DNA of 12,944 nucleotides from 1162T-S-0a-05 sp050299435 (GTDB taxonomy: Bacteria > Pseudomonadota > Gammaproteobacteria > Pseudomonadales > Cellvibrionaceae), in assembly GCA_050299435.1 (NCBI GenBank), contig JBNKVX010000087.1:1-12944 (forward strand), read 5' to 3'. The translations under genes and the position numbers were made by a program. This document shows, one piece after another, positions 1 to 6,757 of this stretch (positions are counted from its first letter, which is position 1; each line of letters opens with the position of its first letter). Below the pieces are notes generated by a model. It was not told the origin of the DNA and made no database searches. It worked only from the letters and a program-made list of their open reading frames with translations.

Positions 1-2391
1 ACAACGACAATTAAAACAGCAATAAAAGTAATCACAGTAGCCATTTGTTTCTCTCTTGCATCCTGTGGTGGAAGTTCTGGATCTAATTTCTCTGGTGCCA
101 GTTCTAGCTCCAGTTCCAGTTCTAGCTCAAGTTCCAGCTCTTCAGCCAGTAGCTCAAGTACTTCTTCCTCTACATCCAGTTCGAGCAGTAGTTCGAGTTC
201 CTCAAGCAGTGCTGCATCCTCCTCAAGTGGAATGAGTGGATTGAGTGTGCGACCAGATAATCAAAGTTGTTTAGCGGGCGAAGCGCCAATAAGCGACGCG
301 GATGTGGATACCGAAGCCGCCTTTCCATTACTAGCAGGTTTTGAAAACCCAACCTTGCTGATTCAAGAACCAGGTAACAACAATTACTGGTATGTCCTGG
401 AGCAACGCGGGAGGATTTTGAGATTCAACAATAATCCCAGTGTGAGCAGCTATGATGTTGTGGCAGATCTTCAAGATCTCGTTGATGACAGCGCGAACCT
501 CAACGAATCGGGCTTGCTTTCCATGGCTTTTCATCCCAACTTTTCAAGTAACGGTTTTATTTATCTTTTTTATCAAGCCTCTGAAGACAGCACGCCACCC
601 ATTCAGGACGAATGCTGCCTTTCTCGCTTGAGTCGATTTACCTCAAATGACGGTGGACAGACTTTAGATAGCAACTCTGAGTTGGTCTTGATTGAATTTA
701 CCAACCCCTACTTCAACGAAAATCATTTTGGTGGACATCTCGGTTTTGATGATGAAGGTTTGTTGTATTTGAGCATTGGTGACGGCGGCTCCGGCGGAGA
801 CCCGGATAATCGCGCGCAAAATACCAGTAATCTTTGGGGCAGCATGATTCGTATTGACGTAGATAGTGGCTCGCCTTACAGCATTCCCGCATCCAATCCT
901 TTTTCTTCCGAAGCCGCTTTACTTTGTAACTCTGATGCCAACATGAATAGCAAAGAAATTGCTGATGCAAACTGCCCAGAAATTTTTGCCTGGGGTTTAC
1001 GTAACCCCTGGCGCTGGTCCTTTGATTCTGCAACCGGAGACATTTGGTTAGGCGACGTTGGCCAGAATAACTGGGAAGAAATAAATGTTATTGAACTCGG
1101 TGGAAATTACGGTTGGCGGATACGTGAAGGCATGCACTGCTATAACCCTTCCACTGGCTGCACAACATCGGGCTTGATTGATCCCGTTGCGGAAATGCTG
1201 CGCAGCGAATTTCAGTCTGTCACCGGCGGAATGGTATATCGAGGCAACGCGATTCCCAATTTGGTAGGCCGCTATGTATATGGCGATTTTGTCACCACAC
1301 GTATTTATTCACTGATGGAAGATGGCAACGGTGGCTGGGAAATCGATCCCATTAGCAACGGTAGTGGCTACGCTATCGCCAGTTTCGCAGCCGACCAAAA
1401 CGACGAGTTGTACTTCATCAGTTTCAGTGGCAGTGATGGCCAACAGATTCGGCGATTTATTGATAACAGTGGCGCCAGCAGCAATGTGCCCGAATTGCTC
1501 TCTGAAACGGGCTGTGTGGATGAAAATGATCCTACCCAGCCAGCCATGGGTTTAATTCCTTACGACATCAATGCGTTGTTCTGGTCTGATGGCGCGGTGA
1601 AACAACGTTGGCTGGCGCTGCCTAACAATACAAGTATCAGCGTAAACACCGATCAAGATTGGGACTTCCCTATCGGCAGCGTGTTAATGAAATCTTTCGA
1701 GCTGAATGGGAACTTAATAGAAACACGTTTGCTAAAACATCACGACGATGGCAGTTGGGCGGGCTACAGCTATCGTTGGAACGGAGCCGGAACAGATGCC
1801 GACCTCGTTGTGGGTGGTCAAGTTGTCGAAATTGATGGGCAGGATTGGGTCTATCCCAGTGGCGGTCAATGTCTGCAATGCCATACAAGCGCAGCTGGTC
1901 GAGTGCTCGGCCCTGAAACGGCACAAATGAATAAAAGTTTCACCTATCCTTCTACTGGAATTACGGCCAATCAAATCGACACCTTGACCAGTATTGGCGT
2001 GCTGGTGGGATCAACAGATGGAAGTGCCCTGGCAGATCCTTATGACTCGAGTGCAGATCTCGGGCAGCGCGCGCGCGCTTGGTTGCATACCAACTGTGCA
2101 CAATGTCATCGCCCTGGTGGTGCTGCCAACATTAATATGGATCTACGCTATTCCACCGCATTTGATCAAATGAATATTTGCAATCAGCCTCCGGTAAACG
2201 GTGATTTGCGAATCAGCGGTATACAGCGACTTATGCCAGGGAATCCAGGACTTTCCATGATTGTTGAACGCATGAGTCGACGCGGTAATGCCCAACAAAT
2301 GCCGCCACTTGGCAGCACTGAAACTGATAATCAGGGGATCACCCTCATCAGTGATTGGATAACTTCGCTAAGTGATTGCTCGGGTACTTGA
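1..2391 (+). CDS. Lipoprotein: poly-Ser linker, GSDH-type beta-propeller and di-haem cytochrome c domain (5' partial)
   Basis: The frame is open from the first base and ends at TGA 2389-2391, so the true start lies just outside the window; 796 residues are visible. A hydrophobic stretch ends in a lipobox (L-A-S-C, Cys at visible residue 22), which predicts a lipid-anchored exported protein. Residues about 25-76 are almost all Ser. From about 90 to 490 the sequence resembles the glucose/sorbosone dehydrogenase (soluble PQQ sugar dehydrogenase-like) propeller: HFGGHLGFDDEG around residue 246, an IGDGG turn, WGLRNPWRW from 331, LGDVGQNNWEE near 350 and GGNYGW. From about 500 on it resembles the TIGR03806/SO2930-like family, with haem sites CLQCH at 624 and CAQCH at 699 and a probable axial Met in MPPLG at 767. 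Likely role (inference): oxidation of a sugar or other alcohol in the periplasm or at the cell surface, passing electrons to the attached haems. Substrate and use of PQQ cannot be read from the sequence. Confidence 0.88.
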   Translation, partial: TTTIKTAIKVITVAICFSLASCGGSSGSNFSGASSSSSSSSSSSSSSSASSSSTSSSTSSSSSSSSSSSSAASSSSGMSGLSVRPDNQSCLAGEAPISDADVDTEAAFPLLAGFENPTLLIQEPGNNNYWYVLEQRGRILRFNNNPSVSSYDVVADLQDLVDDSANLNESGLLSMAFHPNFSSNGFIYLFYQASEDSTPPIQDECCLSRLSRFTSNDGGQTLDSNSELVLIEFTNPYFNENHFGGHLGFDDEGLLYLSIGDGGSGGDPDNRAQNTSNLWGSMIRIDVDSGSPYSIPASNPFSSEAALLCNSDANMNSKEIADANCPEIFAWGLRNPWRWSFDSATGDIWLGDVGQNNWEEINVIELGGNYGWRIREGMHCYNPSTGCTTSGLIDPVAEMLRSEFQSVTGGMVYRGNAIPNLVGRYVYGDFVTTRIYSLMEDGNGGWEIDPISNGSGYAIASFAADQNDELYFISFSGSDGQQIRRFIDNSGASSNVPELLSETGCVDENDPTQPAMGLIPYDINALFWSDGAVKQRWLALPNNTSISVNTDQDWDFPIGSVLMKSFELNGNLIETRLLKHHDDGSWAGYSYRWNGAGTDADLVVGGQVVEIDGQDWVYPSGGQCLQCHTSAAGRVLGPETAQMNKSFTYPSTGITANQIDTLTSIGVLVGSTDGSALADPYDSSADLGQRARAWLHTNCAQCHRPGGAANINMDLRYSTAFDQMNICNQPPVNGDLRISGIQRLMPGNPGLSMIVERMSRRGNAQQMPPLGSTETDNQGITLISDWITSLSDCSGT
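75..228 (+). repeat. Poly-serine linker coding repeat
   Basis: The stretch encodes a low-complexity Ser linker broken by a few Ala, Thr and Gly. Serine codons alternate largely between AGY and TCN, which gives a hexanucleotide-like texture. A 13-base unit, CCAGTTCTAGCTC, occurs at 98-110 and again at 116-128 (period 18). Such linkers separate domains in many Cellvibrionaceae secreted enzymes (general knowledge). Here it separates the lipid anchor from the propeller. Confidence 0.8.
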
Positions 2392-2449
2392 TATCTTGAT
2401 ATTGCTATCCCAGAATTAAAAGTCCCAGCAATCTTTTAAAAAATAAACT

Positions 2450-2455
2450 TATAAT
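2450..2455 (+). promoter_or_regulatory. Possible -10 box upstream of the marC-family gene
   Basis: A perfect TATAAT lies 36 bases before the ATG at 2492, in an AT-rich gap after the propeller gene. No good -35 hexamer is seen 16-18 bases upstream (AGCAAT at the 17-base position). The box suggests that the MarC-type gene has its own promoter, but this rests on one hexamer. Confidence 0.35.
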
Positions 2456-2491
2456 TGCCCTTCGCAATCCAGAGACAGATGGAGAAGGTCA

Positions 2492-3127
2492 ATGCCAGAT
2501 ATTGCCGAATACCTGAAAGTCATTATTGGCTTATTGGCCATTATCAATCCCATCGGCGCCATTCCCGTATTTATCAGTCTTACCACGAATGAAAGCACTC
2601 AACATCGGCAAAAAACCGTTAATCTCACTGCCTTGGGCGTTTTATGCGTGTTACTTGTCGCACTCTTTTTTGGCGAAAGCCTACTGCGTTTTTTCGGTAT
2701 ATCCATCGATTCATTTCGCGTTGGTGGTGGCATTTTGGTTTTATTGATGGCGATTTCCATGCTGCAAGCCAAAACCAGTTTATTAAAGCAAACGGAAGAA
2801 GAAGCCCATGAGTCTTTAGAAAAGGAATCTGTGGCCATCGTCCCCTTGGCCATGCCATTACTTGCTGGGCCAGGTGCAATCAGCGCGGCGATTTTGGCTG
2901 CGCATCGCTCCAGCTCCTTTACCGACTATGCCGCCATCGCCATTGGCATTACTGTGTTAAGTTTTATTGTGTGGTTAACATTAAGAATCGCACCCTGGAT
3001 TTCTGCACGTATTAGCGCCACAGGCATTAATATTTTTACACGCATAATGGGCTTGGTTCTTGCCGCAATTGCCATCGAATACATTGCGAATGGTTTGAAG
3101 GGATTGTTTCCAATGTTGGCAGGATAA
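2492..3127 (+). CDS. MarC/YhgN (NAAT) family integral membrane protein
   Basis: The 211-residue protein has about six predicted membrane segments, near residues 6-28, 42-63, 69-92, 112-140, 148-168 and 185-207. Two family signatures are visible: INPIGAIPVFISLT near the N-terminus and PLAMPLLAGPGAIS in the middle. Length fits E. coli MarC, YchE and YhgN (about 200-220). The ATG at 2492 follows a good ribosome site (GGAGAAGG, 2479-2486). The family is an inner-membrane group once linked to multiple antibiotic resistance and annotated as possible neutral amino acid transporters, but the substrate is not established. It stands 100 bp after the propeller gene and 44 bp before the esterase gene. 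No functional link to its neighbours is visible. Confidence 0.9.
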   Translation: MPDIAEYLKVIIGLLAIINPIGAIPVFISLTTNESTQHRQKTVNLTALGVLCVLLVALFFGESLLRFFGISIDSFRVGGGILVLLMAISMLQAKTSLLKQTEEEAHESLEKESVAIVPLAMPLLAGPGAISAAILAAHRSSSFTDYAAIAIGITVLSFIVWLTLRIAPWISARISATGINIFTRIMGLVLAAIAIEYIANGLKGLFPMLAG

Positions 3128-3171
3128 CTTACAGTATTTAAATTGAAACAAATAAAAATAAGGCGCAACAC

Positions 3172-4228
3172 ATGATTAAGTCAGGCACACAAAAACTTCT
3201 TTTAATTGTTTCTCTCAGTCTTTGTCTTTTTTTCGCTTTCGCTCAGCAAACATTGCACGCCGGTGAGAAAAAACTTCAGAGCATGGAGCAAATCACAATT
3301 CACAGCCCCTCACTGGAAGGCAACCTTGAAGGGAACAGTGCTGATCGCAGCGTCTATGTTTACTTGCCACCCAGTTATAAAAAATCAACAAAAAAACGCT
3401 ACCCCGTGCTGTATGCCCTACACGGCTACACAATCAATAACGAAATATGGTCAAAAGAAATTAATGCACCGGAAAGTTTTGCAGCTGCCTTTGCAAGCGA
3501 TGCGAAAGAAATGATTATTGTGCTTCCCAATTCACAAACCATACACAACGGTTCTATGTATTCCAGTTCGATTACAATTGGTGACTGGGAAAGCTTTATT
3601 GCTGACGATCTGGTTAACTATATCGATGCACATTATCGCACCATCAAACATCGAGATAGTCGCGGCTTGGCCGGCCATTCAATGGGTGGCTATGGCACTG
3701 CGCGTATTGGTATGAAAAGGCCCGATGTTTTTTCAGCAATGTACATTATGAGCCCCTGCTGTATGGAAGCGCGTGGTGCTCCGCCAGCAGCAATACTCGA
3801 AAAAATCCAAAATCTTGAAACAGCCGAACAATCCACTTCTCTGGGTTTTCTTGAACGCGCCACACTCGCGGTAGCAGCTGCCTGGTCACCCAACCCCAAA
3901 ACCACCCTTTTTTGCAGACCTGCCGATTGGAAGCGAAGAGGAAGTCAAAATAGTGCTAGCTAAATGGGCTGCAAACGCGCCCTTAGCGATGGCGAGCCAA
4001 TACATTTACAAGCTAAAAAAGTACAAAGCCATCGCAATTGATGTGGGTGATAAAGATGGATTAAAAAGTGGTGCAATGGAATTCAGCCGCATCTTGAGTG
4101 AGTCGGGGATTGAAAATAAATTCGAAGTGTACGAAGGCGACCATGTGAATCGCGTCGCCGAACGAATGCAAAAATATGTTGTACCGTTTTTCAGTCAGAA
4201 TTTAACATTTGAGCAGTTAAAACAATAA
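3172..4228 (+). pseudogene. Secreted alpha/beta-hydrolase (esterase D-like), broken by a frameshift
   Basis: The first frame (3172-3963, 263 codons) begins with a signal peptide (hydrophobic core about residues 8-24, possible cleavage after LHA). It shows the putative-esterase fold: VYVYLPPSY, YPVLYALHGYT and the nucleophile elbow GHSMGG with Ser170. After WSPNPK near 3900 the frame turns into unrelated sequence and stops at 3961-3963. The next frame carries the natural continuation from about 3902 (PPFFADLPIGSEEE) to the stop at 4226-4228. It includes the likely acid (D293 or D295 of GDKDG in the joined numbering) and the likely His324 (EGDHVN). Joined, the protein would have 351 residues. 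The frame-1 product alone lacks Asp and His and should be inactive. The site is an A4/C-rich spot that related sequences seem to read as NPKNPP (from memory), implying loss of two bases. A sequencing error is possible. Confidence 0.8.
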
Positions 4229-4242
4229 ACAAGGGAATCAGC

Positions 4243-4872
4243 ATGAATATATTAAGGATCATTCACAATATGCGTTTTAATAGTGTAGTAATTTTTGTCT
4301 GTGCCATTTTACTTAGTCAAATTTCCTTTTCACAGGAAAATAGCATCAGAGGAAGTTGGGAGTTTAGTCTTCATATTGGTACAGAAAACTTTGATTCAGA
4401 TACTGCCTATCAAGAATATATTGAAGATTCCGCTTGGAATATTGGAGGCTCGGCTGATTTTCGCAATGGCCGCTGGCTCACCAGTTTCGGTATGGCACTA
4501 ATCAGCTATAGCGACGAAGCCAGTTTTCAACAGCAAACAATAAACGGTTTTGGCAACAGGCAAACTAGTGATTCTGATGCTAGCGCCGTGCAAATGAGTT
4601 TTGCGCTTGGCCCCCACTGGCTGTTGGGTAAGAATCAGGATGTGACTGTGTTTACGCAAGCCGGTCTCGGGGTTATTTTTGCATCTACTCGAAGCATTCC
4701 CTCCTGTTCAGACTGTTATGAAGAAGACATCGATATCAACTCCGGTGGCTTTGCCAAGATAGGGGTTTTGAAAAACACACCAAAGGCTGGCGCTTTTGGA
4801 ATTAATTTTGTGAACTATTTTAGCGGCGACCAGAAAACCAGCATCAACTTAATGTGGTCGACATCTTACTAA
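4243..4872 (+). CDS. Small exported protein, probable outer-membrane beta-barrel
   Basis: The function is not recognised. The 209-residue product has an N-terminal signal peptide ending near SQISFS/QE (about residue 30). The rest is polar with alternating aromatic/hydrophobic and Gly-rich strands (WEFSLHIG, WLTSFGMALISYS, VQMSFALGPHWLLG, VTVFTQAGLGVIFAST, AFGINFVNYFSG, INLMWSTSY). This pattern and the terminal aromatic residue fit a small porin-like or OmpA-like barrel. A CSDC pair lies in a probable loop near 4707-4718. AAGGGA at 4231-4236 supports the ATG at 4243. An internal ATG at 4270, with AAGGA upstream, would give a more standard signal peptide and is a fair alternative. It begins 14 bp after the esterase stop, so the two were probably co-transcribed. 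Confidence 0.7.
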   Translation: MNILRIIHNMRFNSVVIFVCAILLSQISFSQENSIRGSWEFSLHIGTENFDSDTAYQEYIEDSAWNIGGSADFRNGRWLTSFGMALISYSDEASFQQQTINGFGNRQTSDSDASAVQMSFALGPHWLLGKNQDVTVFTQAGLGVIFASTRSIPSCSDCYEEDIDINSGGFAKIGVLKNTPKAGAFGINFVNYFSGDQKTSINLMWSTSY

Positions 4873-4930
4873 GTTTTCATTATTAATACTGTGCTTGCTC
4901 AGTACAGTAAATCGTAAATAAAACGCTGGT

Positions 4931-4989
4931 TTGTGATCGGCATATATCACGTAACTTGACTGTTCATAATGAAGATATGCCGCTCACAA
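4931..4989. repeat. 15-bp imperfect inverted repeat
   Basis: TTGTGATCGGCATAT at 4931-4945 is matched by ATATGCCGCTCACAA at 4975-4989, whose reverse complement differs at one base (14 of 15). The spacer is 29 bases. It lies in the gap between the barrel gene and the exbD remnant. It could be a long hairpin, a paired protein-binding site, or the ends of a tiny decayed mobile element. No transposase or target duplication is seen. Confidence 0.6.
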
Positions 4990-5032
4990 TAATACGAACC
5001 TGAACCTGGATAACCTAATGTAAGCTGATCGT

Positions 5033-5054
5033 TAATTAAATAGTAGTTTAATTA
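5033..5054. repeat. AT-rich 8-bp inverted repeat before the exbD remnant
   Basis: TAATTAAA (5033-5040) and TTTAATTA (5047-5054) are perfect inverted copies with a 6-base spacer, ending 17 bases before the remnant's ATG. The position would suit an operator or a hairpin near the start of a transcript, but an AT-only palindrome in AT-rich DNA can also arise by chance. Confidence 0.35.
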
Positions 5055-5071
5055 CTTAGCGAGCGGCGCTT

Positions 5072-5327
5072 ATGAAGAGGAATAGAAACACATTAGAACA
5101 AATTGAAACTCTTGATCTCACACCGATGCTGGATGTCGTATTTATTTTGCTGATATTTTTTATCGCGACAGCCAGCTTTATGAACTATAAATCTCTGAAG
5201 CGAAAATGTTCCACCAGTAACCGATTCTCGTTCTAACACGGCGGTTTTCGTTTTAGATAAAAGCAACCAAGTCTATTTTGAAAACCGAAAAATCGATTTT
5301 AGAGCTATTACATTAAAAGGGCGTTAA
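5072..5327 (+). pseudogene. Truncated and frameshifted ExbD/TolR-family remnant
   Basis: From ATG 5072 the frame encodes a short cytoplasmic head and then the ExbD/TolR membrane helix with DLTPMLDVVFILLIFFI, including the conserved membrane Asp (residue 21). This frame stops at 5234-5236 after 54 codons. One base shift near 5196-5199 gives a coherent periplasmic part in the next frame (ENVPPVTD, then NTAVFVLDKSNQVYFENRK, up to stop 5325-5327), which matches the ExbD pattern of a strand, a turn and a second strand. The joined product would be about 85-90 residues against the usual 130-140, so the C-terminal part of the periplasmic domain is lost. No exbB or tonB lies beside it. Intact ExbD works with ExbB to drive TonB-dependent or related transport using proton motive force. 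This copy should be dead. Confidence 0.8.
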
Positions 5328-5335
5328 GTACGCCC
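5315..5335 (-). terminator. Candidate intrinsic terminator for the RTX gene
   Basis: Read on the minus strand, GGGCG-TACTTAA-CGCCC is followed directly by TTTT (AAAA at 5315-5318 on the plus strand). The stem is short (5 bp) but all G/C. It lies about 70 bases past the RTX stop codon. The hairpin also overlaps the stop codon of the exbD remnant, so remnant and terminator now share sequence. Confidence 0.5.
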
Positions 5336-5374
5336 CTCAAAAACGCCATTGATTGGGTTTGTAAATAAATTGCG

Positions 5375-5400
5375 AGGAAAAATATCGGTTTATTTTTCCT
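5375..5400 (-). terminator. 10-bp perfect hairpin just after the RTX stop codon
   Basis: AGGAAAAATA (5375-5384) and TATTTTTCCT (5391-5400) are perfect inverted copies with a 6-base loop, starting two bases past the RTX stop. The stem is AT-rich and no pure T-run follows on either strand. It may protect the 3' end or assist the hairpin at 5319-5335 rather than terminate alone. Confidence 0.45.
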
Positions 5401-5402
5401 AC

Positions 5403-6254
5403 TCAGTCATCATCGCAAGAAACATTCTTATTGAGGTTAAATGATTTACATAGATCGTTCCCGCTGCCTCCCATCATCACAGTGTCAATCTCCTTGGAAG
5501 TAATACCTATTAGTACATCATCGCCATCCTGACCCCATAACTCATCTTCAAAATTACCATTGTAGCCATGCAACCAGTCGTCCCCATCTCCTCCCAACAA
5601 TTCGTCTTTACCAGTACCTCCGACGATTACATCATCGCCTGAGTCGCCCACACCGAGGTCATTACCAGAGCCCAAGTTAATACGGTCATGGCCTGAGCCG
5701 CCACGAACCTTGTCGTCCCCCCCTAAAGATTGAATCATATCATTACCCGACCCACCGTTGATGTAATCGTACTGATCACCTCCCACTAACCAATCACCTT
5801 CGGACCCTCCTTTAATATAGTTTTCCCCTTTGCCGCTGTAGTCTTCGTAATTTCCGTATATTGTGTCATACCCTCCCTGGCCATAAATTTCGTCGTGACC
5901 ACTTCCGCCTTCTACCCAATCATCGCCATCGCGCGCATAAATGAGGTCGTGTCCGCTACCTCCCTCAATTATATCGTCATAGTCAGTCGCCCAAATATAG
6001 TCGTTCCCTGTACCGCCATAAATCTCTGCACCATCAGCGCCCCATACGCAAATAGAATCGTTGCCAGCTTTCCCATATACACGTTCAACATTTGTTACCA
6101 CGATAACGTCATCCCCACTGGTGCCTCGCACTACCTCCTCATTGCGAATGCGGATGGTTGCCTCCTTGCCATTGCAGGTGGCCGCATAAACATAGTTAAC
6201 CATGAACAAGGCCGGTATTAAAATTATCAGATTTTTTACAATTATTTTTTTCAT
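5403..6254 (-). CDS. Secreted RTX-type calcium-binding repeat protein
   Basis: The 283-residue product starts with a classical signal peptide (MKK, hydrophobic core, VYA/A cleavage near residue 24). It then consists mainly of about a dozen nonapeptide-like RTX repeats of the form GGSGNDxIx (for example GGTGNDYIW, GGSGHDEIY, GGDGDDWLH). These fold into a calcium-binding beta-roll in the haemolysin/alkaline-protease family. Four cysteines (27, 69, 269, 280) flank the repeats and could form disulfides. No enzymatic domain is visible. Most RTX proteins leave by type I secretion with a C-terminal signal. Here the Sec signal, the Cys residues and the acidic end (CDDD) point to the periplasm or a two-step export. 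No type I exporter genes are nearby. ATG 6254 is supported by GGAAA upstream and a TATAAT box. The role is unknown; adhesion or cell-surface structure is a guess. Confidence 0.85.
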   Translation of the reverse strand: MKKIIVKNLIILIPALFMVNYVYAATCNGKEATIRIRNEEVVRGTSGDDVIVVTNVERVYGKAGNDSICVWGADGAEIYGGTGNDYIWATDYDDIIEGGSGHDLIYARDGDDWVEGGSGHDEIYGQGGYDTIYGNYEDYSGKGENYIKGGSEGDWLVGGDQYDYINGGSGNDMIQSLGGDDKVRGGSGHDRINLGSGNDLGVGDSGDDVIVGGTGKDELLGGDGDDWLHGYNGNFEDELWGQDGDDVLIGITSKEIDTVMMGGSGNDLCKSFNLNKNVSCDDD

Positions 6255-6268
6255 AGTTTTTCCATTTA

Positions 6269-6274
6269 ATTATA
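6269..6274 (-). promoter_or_regulatory. Probable -10 box of the RTX gene
   Basis: TATAAT on the minus strand lies 14 bases before the ATG at 6254, which leaves a very short leader containing GGAAA as the ribosome site. The -35 region is poor (GTTTTG at a 17-base spacer), which fits a promoter that depends on an activator. Confidence 0.45.
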
Positions 6275-6292
6275 ACGAACTAGAACTTTCGC

Positions 6293-6319
6293 AAAACCAG
6301 GTACGATTTGTCTGGTTTT
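6293..6319. promoter_or_regulatory. 8-bp dyad overlapping the RTX -35 region
   Basis: AAAACCAG (6293-6300) and CTGGTTTT (6312-6319) are perfect inverted copies with an 11-base spacer, so the half-site centres are 19 bp apart. The dyad lies at and just upstream of where the -35 hexamer of the RTX promoter should be. This is the geometry of a dimeric regulator site. The regulator is not identifiable. Confidence 0.45.
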
Positions 6320-6454
6320 ACACCGAAATAACATTTATATAGATCCTGGTAAAATGAGCATCACAGTAAGATTTCTAAATTTATGTAAATAGCCGTAATT
6401 TATTTTTTTGATTTCCAATGTTTTTGTACATTGTGTATATATTCCGAACAGTAA

Positions 6455-6736
6455 GACTTTTGGTGTCACTTTGTCGTCGCCCCCTATAGGAAAGGACATT
6501 GTTCGTATGAAAATGTGGTGCACTATACAACGGGAGGTCTTGCAGATACTTGCGATGCTGAGATGGTGGCAGGTCTGGCGAATGCCGATGATGACTGGAC
6601 CATTTATATCTATCGAACCAATGACTAATGTGGCGCGCGAATTTATTACTACAAAGCGGATGAGTATAAATAATTGACAGGTAATTATCCCCGCAGTGAT
6701 TTCAATTTGATTATTGCTAGTGAGTTGAAATTTTAA
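6455..6736 (+). pseudogene. Remnant of an unknown gene with two in-frame TAA stops
   Basis: One plus-strand frame reads like real protein for 93 codons except for TAA at 6626-6628 and 6671-6673; it ends at TAA 6734-6736. Segments include HFVVAPYRKGHCSYENVVHY, TTGGLADTCDAEMVAGLANA, DDDWTIYIYRTND, then CGARIYYYKADEYK and LTGNYPRSDFNLIIASELKF. Composition is balanced and aromatic, unlike random translation of AT-rich DNA. The frame has no ATG start in phase and is closed upstream by a TAA at 6452-6454. It looks like the 3' end of a decayed gene, perhaps of an exported protein (two Cys in the first segment). I do not recognise the family. It stops 21 bp from the tRNA-Pro 3' end. Confidence 0.45.
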
Positions 6737-6757
6737 GACCAGCTGACTGAATCAAAT

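Larger units (their letters stand above)
6255..6454. other. AT-rich spacer upstream of the RTX gene
   Basis: Beyond the RTX promoter and dyad, the stretch 6320-6454 is AT-rich and shows no convincing gene, RNA or repeat. The remnant frame to its right begins only at 6455. Confidence 0.5.

Noticed and set aside
2401..2432. Possible terminator after the propeller gene (ATTGCT / AGCAAT)
   Set aside because: Only 6 bp with a 20-base loop and a CTTTTAAAA tail; too weak to call.
3953..4228. Separate 91-residue gene
   Set aside because: It begins inside the esterase and continues its family sequence; it is the shifted 3' part, not an independent gene.
4887..4909. TACTGT / ACAGTA inverted repeat after the barrel gene
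   Set aside because: Six base pairs with an 11-base loop and no T-run; several overlapping alternatives exist, so chance is likely.
4931..4950. CRP-like site (TGTGA ... TCAC)
   Set aside because: The half-sites are 10 bases apart instead of the 6 needed for CRP.
5403..6254. CRISPR-like repetition
   Set aside because: The repetition is the coding sequence of degenerate RTX nonapeptides, without identical repeats and spacers.
6408..6677. 89-codon open frame on the plus strand
   Set aside because: Its translation is unlike protein and lacks a ribosome site; the neighbouring frame from 6455 is more coherent.
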